Positions 43,212 through 51,656 of a stretch of DNA of 64,000 nucleotides are shown here, one piece after another. Source of the stretch: an uncultured Clostridia bacterium (GTDB lineage: Bacteria; Bacillota; Clostridia; Saccharofermentanales; Saccharofermentanaceae); contig CAMNGC010000007.1 of NCBI GenBank assembly GCA_946537885.1, positions 1 through 64,000 of the forward strand, given 5' to 3'. The notes under the pieces were generated by a model. That model searched no databases and was not told where the DNA came from. It worked only from the letters and a program-made list of their open reading frames with translations. Both the position numbers and the translations under genes were made by a program. The first letter of the stretch is position 1. Every line of letters starts with the position of its first letter.

Positions 43212-45128
43212 ATGGAAAAAGAATTTAAGCCGTATATACCTGCAGACAAAATCACAGCCGAGATGACGCCGACATCCATTATACTCGGTGTATTTCTTGC
43301 CGTTGTGTTCGGAGCGGCAAATGCATATCTTGGCCTCAAGGTCGGACTGACTGTCTCCGCGTCAATCCCGGCAGCGGTTATTTCGATGACTGTAATCAGG
43401 ATCATTATGAAGAAGGATTCTATCCTAGAAAGCAATATGGTCCAGACCATCGGTTCTGCCGGTGAATCTCTGGCTGCGGGCGCGATCTTTACTATGCCGG
43501 CTCTCTTCATCTGGGCGAAGGAAGGCGTTATGGATAAGCCTTCGCTCATTACCATAACAGTAATCGCATTGGCAGGAGGACTTCTTGGTGTATTCTTCAT
43601 GGTGCCCTTAAGAAGTGTACTGATCGTCAAGGAGCACGGCGTTCTTCCATATCCTGAAGGAACGGCATGCGCAGAAGTCCTGCTGGCAGGCGAGAAGGGC
43701 GGATCCTCTGCCAAATCCGTGTTCATCGGTATGACGATAGGCGCCGTCGTAAAATTCGTAACAGATGGTCTTTGTGCCATCAGATCAGTTGTTACCTTCA
43801 AGCTCTCATCTCTGAAGACGGAATTCTCTTCCGAGATCTACCCTGCGCTTGTTTCAGTCGGATATATATGCGGTCCCAGGATCTCTTCGTATATGTTCGC
43901 CGGCGGTATCCTCGGTTGGTTTGTCCTGATCCCCGCGATCGTGACTTTCGGTACGGATATCGTTATCTATCCTGCGACAGTATCAGTATCTGAACTCTAT
44001 GCTTCAGGTGGCGCATCCGCCATTTGGGCAAGTTATATCAAGTACATCGGCGCAGGCGCAGTTGCCGCAGCCGGAATCATCAGCCTGATCAAGACATTCC
44101 CCACCATCATCAAAGCTTTTGCCGGTTCCGTTAATGGCATGTCCAAGAATGCCGGCAGTAATACAGCCGGAGATAGAACAAACCTTGATCTTGATATGCG
44201 TTTCATCCTGATATCCATCGCCGTGCTTATCATCCTGATCTGGGCATTGCCGCCTATTCCGGTAACATTTTTCGGTGCGCTGCTTATAGTATTCTTCGGA
44301 TTCTTCTTCAGTGCCGTCAGCTCAAGAATGGTCGGTCTTGTCGGAAGCTCCAATAACCCCGTATCCGGTATGACCATCGCGACGGTCCTTATTGCCGCTT
44401 TCTGTCTTAAGCTTACAGGCGATAACGGTATTCACGGCATGCAAGGCGCGATCGCTCTCGGTTCCATCATCTGTATCGCAGCATGCATGGCAGGCGATAC
44501 TTCTCAGGACCTCAAAACCGGTTATATCCTTGGTGCTACTCCCCGCAAGCAGCAGATAGGTGAGATCGTCGGCACCATTGCCGCAGCGCTTGCCATAGGC
44601 GGTGTAATGATCCTCTTGGATTCTGCTTTCGGATTCGGTACTGACAAACTCTCTGCCCCCCAGGCTACAATGATGAAAATGATCATTGAGGGGGTAATGG
44701 ATGGTAATCTTCCCTGGGCCCTGATCTTTATCGGCGTATTCATAGCTGTTGTTATCGAGCTTCTGGGCATATCGGCTCTGCCGGTTGCCATCGGTCTCTA
44801 CCTGCCGCTTGAGCTATCCACTCCGATCATGCTCGGCGGTCTCATCAAATATATTGTCGAAAAGGTCAACGGTAAGCAGAATGACGACTCGAGCAAAGGT
44901 ATTCTCTTCTGCTCCGGTCTCATCGCCGGTGAAGGCATCCTTGGCGTAGTTCTTGCCATCCTCACGGTAACAGGTGTAACGGACAAGATAGACATAAGCT
45001 CTCGCGTTCCCGGAGGCAATATCGTAGCTTTGATCGTACTTCTTGCTATCGGCGCATCAGTTTATCTGATGGCCGGCGGCAGATCCGCTAAGGCAGGGAA
45101 AAGCAAGGTCGATAAAGATGCAAAGTAA
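43212..45128 (+). CDS. OPT-family oligopeptide transporter
   Basis: A 638-residue transporter with about 16 membrane helices. ANAYLGLKVGLTVSASIPAA, the SNNPVSGMT motif and MAGDTSQDLKTGYILGATPR are diagnostic of bacterial OPT proteins, which import peptides or metal-peptide chelates with protons. TGGAGGA supports ATG 43212. The 3' end overlaps the PqqD-like gene by 11 bases, so the two are translationally coupled. Confidence 0.93.
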   Translation: MEKEFKPYIPADKITAEMTPTSIILGVFLAVVFGAANAYLGLKVGLTVSASIPAAVISMTVIRIIMKKDSILESNMVQTIGSAGESLAAGAIFTMPALFIWAKEGVMDKPSLITITVIALAGGLLGVFFMVPLRSVLIVKEHGVLPYPEGTACAEVLLAGEKGGSSAKSVFIGMTIGAVVKFVTDGLCAIRSVVTFKLSSLKTEFSSEIYPALVSVGYICGPRISSYMFAGGILGWFVLIPAIVTFGTDIVIYPATVSVSELYASGGASAIWASYIKYIGAGAVAAAGIISLIKTFPTIIKAFAGSVNGMSKNAGSNTAGDRTNLDLDMRFILISIAVLIILIWALPPIPVTFFGALLIVFFGFFFSAVSSRMVGLVGSSNNPVSGMTIATVLIAAFCLKLTGDNGIHGMQGAIALGSIICIAACMAGDTSQDLKTGYILGATPRKQQIGEIVGTIAAALAIGGVMILLDSAFGFGTDKLSAPQATMMKMIIEGVMDGNLPWALIFIGVFIAVVIELLGISALPVAIGLYLPLELSTPIMLGGLIKYIVEKVNGKQNDDSSKGILFCSGLIAGEGILGVVLAILTVTGVTDKIDISSRVPGGNIVALIVLLAIGASVYLMAGGRSAKAGKSKVDKDAK

Positions 45129-45468
45129 GGAGAATGGCGAGAACTTCCTGGAGTATATTTTCGAGCATAAAGAAGGGCTCATCTTTGAGTGTTCCGAAGA
45201 AGGGGAAGTGACTGTCGATATGGAGAATCGCGGTGTCCTCAACCGCTTCGCGCAGCGTTTTCTGAAACAGCCGCGCATCTCTCACATCAAGCTTGAAGGA
45301 ATGGGCAGCTATATCTTTATGTGCGTTGACGGCAAGCGGTCAGTATATGCTATCGGGCAACTGGTGCATGAGAAGTTCGGCGACGAGGCAGAGCCGCTCT
45401 ATGAGCGCCTTAGTGTATATATGCGTCGGCTTGAGAGTGTCGGGTTTGTAACGAGGATGAAGGGTTAA
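45118..45468 (+). CDS. PqqD-like (RRE) protein coupled to OPT
   Basis: A 116-residue protein with a PqqD-type winged helix (GEVTVDMENRGVLNRFAQRF, then SVYAIGQLVHEKFGDEAEPL and YMRRLESVGFV). PqqD/RRE domains bind leader peptides of ribosomally made peptides for radical-SAM maturases. No radical-SAM or RiPP precursor gene is near, while the OPT gene overlaps by 11 bases. So this copy may bind peptides, or the transporter's cytoplasmic face, in peptide uptake. This is inference; OPT and PqqD genes do occur together in Clostridia as far as I recall. Confidence 0.75.
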   Translation: MQSKENGENFLEYIFEHKEGLIFECSEEGEVTVDMENRGVLNRFAQRFLKQPRISHIKLEGMGSYIFMCVDGKRSVYAIGQLVHEKFGDEAEPLYERLSVYMRRLESVGFVTRMKG

Positions 45469-46139
45469 TCCTTCTCCTCCGCCACCCATTCGCGGATTAT
45501 ATTTCCGATCCGGCTATCGTGAACGATATATGAACCGTGATCCTCGCCCTCCAGTATACGCAGCTCGGCTCGCGGGATGCTGTCGGCTATATGGCGGGTG
45601 TGGGGAAGACGGATGAGATCCTTGCTTCCCGCCAGCACCAACGTCCGTGCTTGAATTCCCTTCAGATAGGAATCGCTTATATTCGGCTCCTTAAGCATAA
45701 GTCGGGTGAGCGCCTCCTTATGGAAGAGGTATTTCAGCTTGAATTCCAATAAGAGCCGCCGTTTAAGGCCGGCAGGGGAAGTGTTGGCCCCGCTTATTAT
45801 CAGCTCGCTGATCCGATCGCTCATCCCCGCTGCAAGCAAGCCGATTATGCCGCCGTCACTGAAGCCGTAGAAGACCACATCGGTCAGATCCAGCAGCTCC
45901 ATAAAACCAACCATGTCCGAGGCCATCTCTTCATAGTGGAATTCATCCACAGGCGTACTTTTCCCATGACCGCGACTGTCGATCAGATAGCAGTCGAAAC
46001 GATCTGTAAGTTCCGGCAGCGCCTTATAGAAGATCGTGTGGTCCTCGCCGTTACCATGTAGCATCAACAGGGGGCGCCCGGCTTCCCCGCATCCGCTCCT
46101 CTCATAATAGAGCTCAAGATCGTTTATTCTCGCAATCAT
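45465..46139 (-). CDS. Alpha/beta hydrolase
   Basis: A 224-residue alpha/beta hydrolase. Oxyanion loop LHGNGEDHTI, nucleophile Ser in GFSDGG, acid in LAGSKDLI, His in EGEDHGSYI. It is a soluble serine hydrolase with unknown substrate. The stop overlaps the stop of the PqqD-like gene by four bases. It lies seven bases after the BlaR-type gene and may be co-transcribed with it. Confidence 0.88.
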   Translation of the reverse strand: MIARINDLELYYERSGCGEAGRPLLMLHGNGEDHTIFYKALPELTDRFDCYLIDSRGHGKSTPVDEFHYEEMASDMVGFMELLDLTDVVFYGFSDGGIIGLLAAGMSDRISELIISGANTSPAGLKRRLLLEFKLKYLFHKEALTRLMLKEPNISDSYLKGIQARTLVLAGSKDLIRLPHTRHIADSIPRAELRILEGEDHGSYIVHDSRIGNIIREWVAEEKD

Positions 46140-46146
46140 ATCTTCC

Positions 46147-49100
46147 TCATTTCTCTTCCATCAATAAATTCACACGATTACTTATTATGTCGATTACTTC
46201 ATCGAGGCTCTTTTGCCCATCGAAAAAGCCCGGCATCTCTTCATTGATGATCATATTGATATTCTCGTCTGTTATTCTGCAGCTGTCTGTTTTCTCAAGC
46301 CAGCCTAAGATCATATCAAGATAATCGCGGCTAAAGTGCTCATCGTGATAACTTCTGTTGGCATACTCCAGCCAGCGTTCTCCTAAGTCATAGAAAGCCG
46401 CAATATTGATAGGTATGTCGACACTGTGGCTTTGGACTTCTTCACCGAGAGCGAAGCTGATGAATCTCCATGCGCCGTCTTCTGAACTTGTGCAGTCGGT
46501 GATCGCTGCCGTCATAGAAGGGATAAGTGTTGGACCGTGGCCGTCAACGGAAGGTCTCCCGGTGATAAGCCAGTCTGTTTTCGATGTGTAGTCGCTGTCG
46601 ATCATTAAATACCAGAAATCGTTCATAAATACGGGCAGATAATGAGCGCTATTGTGTTCGCCGGCGGCGATAGCATCGGTCAGAGAGACCAGATTACGGA
46701 AGGATTCAGTGTCGATATTAATAGTGCCGTCTTCAATAAAATCTTCGCAGCTGAACAGCTGATCGAGAAGCTCCCCCTTGTTCTGATAGTAATAGGGATA
46801 GTAACCGTACTCCTCACCGAAGTCGCGGTATTCGGAGAAGGTGAAGCCGATGGTGTCAGCCGGGATACATTCCGGATCCAGAAGCCACCCGTGGACAGTC
46901 GCAATCAGAGGGATGTGATAGAGCTCACCGTCTGTCTCGGCCGCTCTGAAGCAGGCGTCGATGAAGTCTGCACGTTCGAGGGAGTCGTCACTGTCTATCA
47001 TCTCATTCATATCGATAAAAAGATCGTCGTTCTCCATGACATAAAAACCGCCTGCATTAAGAACTATATCAGGCCCCGTGCCGTCCTCGACCGCGATCCT
47101 AAGCTCGTCAAGAATATAAGCTTCAGCTTGGGCATAAGATTCAAAATTATAGGCAGAATCCCAGAAAATAGCGGATACATAAAACTCCGGATCAATAACG
47201 ATAAAGTAGTCCGGATCCGTTCGGTTAAATTCGCTTATGGCAAAGCTTTCCACGGGCCGCAGATCCTCCACGATCGCCGCCCGCAGGATCGTCTTGCCGG
47301 CGTTGGGATTGGAAGAGGCGCGTTTGAGCGTTATGATATCGCGTCCGGATGTTCCTTCGCCCTGGTCCGGACCGATGTAGTAGCCGTTACGGACCATTAC
47401 CAGCTCATCCTCATCGCAATAATACAGATCGAAAAGACTCAGTTTATGGATATCGGTATATGAGGAGTTGAAGTCAAAGACAACGGTCTCTTCCTGATTC
47501 AGGGGATCGTATCGGGTAATTACATAATTGCTGTTTACCATATAGAGGTAGTCACCGGATAAAACGGTGTTGCCTTTGTAGCGCTCAGCCATCTCGTCGC
47601 TTATATCCAGCGCCGTGACATTCCCATTATCGTGATCTACCAGGAAATAGTCGAAAAGCATATCATAACCGGTTGTGGAAAGCCCCATGCAGAGGAGATC
47701 ACCATTGCTGTTAACTGTCCATCTTACCGAATCGTAGTCGAGAGTAAACTGGTTAATGATAGTGCCGTCAATGTCGGTTATCGAGAAAACGCTCTTATAA
47801 AGGCTGTTCTCGATATAAGAGCTCTCAATATAGAAGAGGCCGTCTCTATAGGCTATTTGGGTATAGCTATCGCAAGGGTATGAGGAGCCCTTAAATACAT
47901 CGCGTTCGTCAGTCATCAGTCCCTGCTCGAAGTTAAGCGTATAGAGGTTGTATTGTCCCGATTGATAATTGCCAACGATGCCCTTTACGACGCCATCGGC
48001 CACGGTGAGACATAGGATATCGTTATTTTCGATGAGATCAATGGAGCCTATCAGGTCGCCGTCTTCTGAATAGGAGATGATCTTTTGAGGGATTGTGGGA
48101 CCGGCCGGATAGAGGTCGGGATCCTCAGAGACGGCAAGTCTGAATATTCTTGCGTCCGGTGTGATCAGGAGCGGTCTCATGACTATATCGTCTTCTCCGA
48201 GCAACTCCTGCTGTTCTTGTCCGTAAATGACTTCAGCTGAGTCATACCACATTGAATCAGCGGCCACATAGCTCGGTTCGCGGATATTCTTTCTGTTTAT
48301 GAGTGAACAGCTGACTATAGCGGCGAGTGCGATGCTGACCGTAAGGAGTACGGATATACTTTTACGGGTGCCGCTCATTATGCAGCTGATGCGCTTCTTA
48401 AGGAAGGAACGGCTTTTGCCGCTCATGGATGTGGCCGTAAGCGCGATAGTCTGATTACTGCCGGATCTTGTAGCCAGCTTAAGCAAGGTCTCGCTGTAAC
48501 CGGCCTTGTTGTCCTTGCCCAAAATCGTTAAGACTCGCTCGTCCACCGCCAGCTCGCTGTCGCGCTCCATCATGACCGCCGCAGGCCATATAAGCGGATC
48601 AAACCACAAAAATGTCACGAAAGCATACTTTACGAGTGGCCAGAACATATCCCCCTGAACATAATGGCAATATTCATGACAAACCGAATAGCGGTAGATC
48701 TCATCTTCCTCATCCATATCGTCGCTGACATAGATATTCTTCCCGAGAAGAAATGGCGATTTTATCCCCGTAAGCTTATAAATCTTCAGCCCGCCGAATT
48801 CCGACCGCCCATAGAATCGCCTTCTGCGATATGTCTTTATAGCGAAAAAAACATTGTTGAAGACGATAGTTCCGCCAACTGCCATGGCACCTGCGACATA
48901 AATGATCCCGGCGATCTTCATATAGTCGAGGCCGGAAGTGAAGTATCTGCCGGATGCTGCGCTTTTATAATCGTCAACTGAGGGATCGGCGATCTTACCG
49001 GCAGTCATTTTGTCTGTCTCCGGAGCGCTCTGTTCATGGGCGTTTGAAAGTGTCGGGATCGTTTGTACTCTGCTGTACTCTGTTCGCATTGAGTTATGCG

Positions 49101-49335
49101 GATCGATCAAGGCAGGGTGATCGGAGAGGCTATCTGCCGAACCGGCTGATACGTTGAAATGCTCGTCGGGCTTACTGACCTTTACCGGGATCGAGATCGA
49201 GAAAGACAGTATCACGAAGATCGGCAATATAAGCCAGAGGCCGTATTGCATGCGTCTCGGGATTTTACCGTCGGCCAGCTTTCTTATCAAGAAGATCGTG
49301 ATTATTATCAGGTTAAAGATAAGAAATGTTTTCAT
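46147..49335 (-). CDS. BlaR1/MecR1-type M56 protease fused to a solute-binding-like domain
   Basis: A 1,062-residue membrane sensor protease. The first 350 residues are BlaR1-like: helices near 3-18, 33-50, 139-165, 232-250 and 327-345, zinc motif HEYCH (220-224) and the downstream ERDSELAVDE ligand. In place of the penicillin-binding domain there is a 320-residue beta-rich, propeller-like region (about 360-680), and then about 370 residues resembling an extracellular solute-binding protein (FAISEFNRTDPDYF, DLFIDMNEMID, GELYHIPLIATVHGWLLDPE, SEDGAWRFISFALGEE). Ligand binding outside would turn on the protease, which cuts the BlaI repressor. It follows the BlaI gene by 11 bases. The ligand, a sugar or peptide, is unknown. 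Confidence 0.8.
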   Translation of the reverse strand: MKTFLIFNLIIITIFLIRKLADGKIPRRMQYGLWLILPIFVILSFSISIPVKVSKPDEHFNVSAGSADSLSDHPALIDPHNSMRTEYSRVQTIPTLSNAHEQSAPETDKMTAGKIADPSVDDYKSAASGRYFTSGLDYMKIAGIIYVAGAMAVGGTIVFNNVFFAIKTYRRRRFYGRSEFGGLKIYKLTGIKSPFLLGKNIYVSDDMDEEDEIYRYSVCHEYCHYVQGDMFWPLVKYAFVTFLWFDPLIWPAAVMMERDSELAVDERVLTILGKDNKAGYSETLLKLATRSGSNQTIALTATSMSGKSRSFLKKRISCIMSGTRKSISVLLTVSIALAAIVSCSLINRKNIREPSYVAADSMWYDSAEVIYGQEQQELLGEDDIVMRPLLITPDARIFRLAVSEDPDLYPAGPTIPQKIISYSEDGDLIGSIDLIENNDILCLTVADGVVKGIVGNYQSGQYNLYTLNFEQGLMTDERDVFKGSSYPCDSYTQIAYRDGLFYIESSYIENSLYKSVFSITDIDGTIINQFTLDYDSVRWTVNSNGDLLCMGLSTTGYDMLFDYFLVDHDNGNVTALDISDEMAERYKGNTVLSGDYLYMVNSNYVITRYDPLNQEETVVFDFNSSYTDIHKLSLFDLYYCDEDELVMVRNGYYIGPDQGEGTSGRDIITLKRASSNPNAGKTILRAAIVEDLRPVESFAISEFNRTDPDYFIVIDPEFYVSAIFWDSAYNFESYAQAEAYILDELRIAVEDGTGPDIVLNAGGFYVMENDDLFIDMNEMIDSDDSLERADFIDACFRAAETDGELYHIPLIATVHGWLLDPECIPADTIGFTFSEYRDFGEEYGYYPYYYQNKGELLDQLFSCEDFIEDGTINIDTESFRNLVSLTDAIAAGEHNSAHYLPVFMNDFWYLMIDSDYTSKTDWLITGRPSVDGHGPTLIPSMTAAITDCTSSEDGAWRFISFALGEEVQSHSVDIPINIAAFYDLGERWLEYANRSYHDEHFSRDYLDMILGWLEKTDSCRITDENINMIINEEMPGFFDGQKSLDEVIDIISNRVNLLMEEK

Positions 49336-49346
49336 AACAACTCACC

Positions 49347-49709
49347 TCACTCGCCGTCTTTTATGATCCGTTCGATCTCTTCAATGTCCTCCTTTGTCAG
49401 AGCTTCCTGCTTCAGCATGCTGCTGATCATGAGACCGACATTGCCCCCGTAGATCTTGGATAAGAAGGATCTTGTCTCTTCGAGTTCTGCTTCATCTCGG
49501 CTTATGTTGGCAAAGTATTTACGGGATTTGCCGTCGAGGCTGTATGTGATGCTGCCCTTGGAAGTCATGCGGCCTAAGAAAGTCATAGCCGTAGACTTCG
49601 CCCAACCCATGCTATCCTTAAGTTCGCGGATCAACTCCATGGTGGGCATGGGGCCCTTATCCCAGAGCAGTTCCATAATCTTCCATTCAGTGTCTGTCAG
49701 TTTGATCAT
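49347..49709 (-). CDS. BlaI/MecI-family repressor
   Basis: A 120-residue winged-helix repressor (LTDTEWKIMELLWDKGPMPT, GWAKSTAMTFLGRMTSKGSI, a terminal dimer helix). Partner of the M56 protease, which would cleave it. AGGAGG lies eight bases before the ATG. Two matching operators flank the promoter, so it represses its own operon. No beta-lactamase or PBP gene is in the operon. Confidence 0.93.
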   Translation of the reverse strand: MIKLTDTEWKIMELLWDKGPMPTMELIRELKDSMGWAKSTAMTFLGRMTSKGSITYSLDGKSRKYFANISRDEAELEETRSFLSKIYGGNVGLMISSMLKQEALTKEDIEEIERIIKDGE

Positions 49710-49726
49710 ATAAGGGCCTCCTGTGT

Positions 49727-49785
49727 GGTCTACTCTTGTAGACCTTATAAATGCATACTAACAGATAGGTCTACAAATGTAAACC
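49727..49785 (-). promoter_or_regulatory. BlaI operon promoter between two operators
   Basis: Operator 1 is GGTCTAC-tctt-GTAGACC (49727-49744), a perfect palindrome. Operator 2 is GGTCTAC-aaat-GTAAACC (49768-49785), with one mismatched pair. Their centres are 41 bases apart, four helix turns. On the minus strand TTTACA (49778-49783), 17 bases, TAGTAT (49755-49760) form the promoter; operator 2 covers the -35 and operator 1 lies just after the start. Confidence 0.8.
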
Positions 49786-49945
49786 CTGCAATCTGTCGGA
49801 GACTTGCCTGCTTATTTTGAAGACTAATGAGAAATCTGCGTGCTTTTCCCATAACACTTCCCTGTGCGTAGGGAATACTACCGGGAAATCCGCGTAAAAA
49901 TATAGCTACGGGGAAGCATCAAATCTCCATAGCTTTTCGAAAAAA

Positions 49946-50671
49946 TCAGTAAACGTTATGAACAGTTCCTACGACCACATAATTGTCGAGCAGCGCGGCC
50001 AGATCGGTGCCGGGCGTTGCTTCGGAGAGCCTGCGCGAATTGATGATATAGCCGGTCGTCCCGTCTTCCAAAGTGCATTCCCGATATTCGTCGTCGTAGA
50101 AGGGATCTGTCGAGACCTTGCAGTCGCGCATGATCCCTTTGCAATCATCAAGGCTGCAGGCCGGGAAATTGATATTCCAGACGGTGTCGCGGGGGAGAGG
50201 ATTCTCGATACATTCCTGGAGCAGCTCCGCCAGATAGCGATCCGTCACTTCTTCACCGTCGCGGCAGGCCTGCGAGATGGCAATGGCCTGAACGCCCAGA
50301 AAAGAGGCCTCGAAGGCGGCGCCGACCGTACCTGAGTATTGGATATCTCCGCAAATATTCGGCCCGTTGTTGATGCCTGACAGAACCACATCGGGCTTCG
50401 TGGGAAGGATCTTAAGGATGCCGATCCGCACACAGTCGGCGGGGGTGCCGCTGCAGGAAAAAGCTTTTACGCCTTCGACCCCGATGTCATTTTCGATAAC
50501 TTTAAGGGGCGCAGTGAAGGTCGAGCTCTGCGACATGGCGCTGCGCTGTCTGTCCGGGGCTATGACCCAAACTTCGCCGAAGTCTGTTGCCACGCGGGCA
50601 AGCTTCTTGAGTTCAGGGGAGTCGATGCCGTCGTCGTTGGCTATTAAAATTATTTTTCTATCCATATTCAT
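49946..50671 (-). CDS. surE: 5'/3'-nucleotidase SurE
   Basis: A 241-residue survival-protein-E phosphatase: ILIANDDGIDSPELKKLA (metal Asp pair), VIAPDRQRSAMSQSST, FSCSGTPADCVRIG and VLSGINNGPNICGDIQYSGT. It dephosphorylates nucleoside monophosphates. GAGG lies ahead of the start; ATG 50671 and 50665 are both possible. The ZIP gene ends 15 bases upstream. Confidence 0.94.
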   Translation of the reverse strand: MNMDRKIILIANDDGIDSPELKKLARVATDFGEVWVIAPDRQRSAMSQSSTFTAPLKVIENDIGVEGVKAFSCSGTPADCVRIGILKILPTKPDVVLSGINNGPNICGDIQYSGTVGAAFEASFLGVQAIAISQACRDGEEVTDRYLAELLQECIENPLPRDTVWNINFPACSLDDCKGIMRDCKVSTDPFYDDEYRECTLEDGTTGYIINSRRLSEATPGTDLAALLDNYVVVGTVHNVY

Positions 50672-50686
50672 TATTCCTCTCGAAAA

Positions 50687-51475
50687 TCATCCCAGCGATA
50701 CATCAAGTACCATCATCAGGGCGAAGCCTACCGCAAAACCGATAGTAGCCAGGTTGGAGTGGGGGCCTTCGGATGCCTCCGGGATCGTCTCTTCAACTAT
50801 AACATAGACCATGGCTCCCGCCGCGAAGCTCAGAAGATAGGGGAGTATGGGCACCATCACAGAAGCAAGCAGGACCGTCATGACTGCACCGATCGGTTCG
50901 ACTGCACCTGACAAAGCTCCATACAGGAAGGCCTTGGGCTTACTTACTCCCTCGGCGCACAAAGGCATGGAAACGATGGCACCTTCGGGGAAGTTCTGGA
51001 TGGCGATACCTAATGCCAGGGCAAAGGCGCCCGCCACCGTGATATTGGCATTGTCTGCGCGAAGACCTGCGTATACGACACCGACCGCCATACCTTCCGG
51101 CAGGTTATGGAGCGCCACTGCCAGGATCATCATGGTCGTCTTATGAAGCTTGGATTTGGGACCTTCAGGAACGGTGTTGATACCCAAATGCAGGTGGGGG
51201 ATCAACCTGTCTAATCCCAGCAGCACGAAAATACCTACGAAGAAGCCGACCACCGCCGGCACAAATCTGAGATCTCCCATTTTTACTTCCTGCATCTCCA
51301 TAGCCGGGATCAGGAGCGACCAGACTGAAGCAGCCATCATAACACCTGATGCAAATCCCAGAAGGATCTTCTGCAGAAGGCTGTTGAGTTCCTTCTTCAT
51401 CAGGAAGACCATCGCGGCTCCTAATGTCGTGCCTGCGAAAGGGATCGTTACACCAATGATCAAATCTATATCCAT
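50687..51475 (-). CDS. ZIP-family metal transporter
   Basis: A 262-residue transporter with about eight membrane helices. VALHNLPEGMAVGVV and IAIQNFPEGAIVSMPL are the conserved metal-binding helices IV and V of the ZIP (ZupT-like) family, importing zinc or another divalent metal. Ribosome site GAGAGG precedes the ATG. SurE is metal-dependent, which may explain the pairing. Confidence 0.92.
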   Translation of the reverse strand: MDIDLIIGVTIPFAGTTLGAAMVFLMKKELNSLLQKILLGFASGVMMAASVWSLLIPAMEMQEVKMGDLRFVPAVVGFFVGIFVLLGLDRLIPHLHLGINTVPEGPKSKLHKTTMMILAVALHNLPEGMAVGVVYAGLRADNANITVAGAFALALGIAIQNFPEGAIVSMPLCAEGVSKPKAFLYGALSGAVEPIGAVMTVLLASVMVPILPYLLSFAAGAMVYVIVEETIPEASEGPHSNLATIGFAVGFALMMVLDVSLG

Positions 51476-51656
51476 TGTGAATCCTCTCTAATTCAGTTAA
51501 CTGACTCTAACTTATGGTAACACAGAGCAGTGTAGGATTCCTTCTAAAAAACTTGATTATTTTATTAAAATCAGCACTATATTTCCCTTCCTTTGTGCTA
51601 TATTTTTTACAAAGCGGTATATAGCCGCACATATGTGTTTTATGGAGGAAGTGTTT

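Noticed and set aside
46147..49335. A classical beta-lactam sensor (BlaR1/MecR1)
   Set aside because: The extracellular part lacks the SxxK, SxN and KTG motifs and is much longer than the usual 250-residue penicillin-binding domain.
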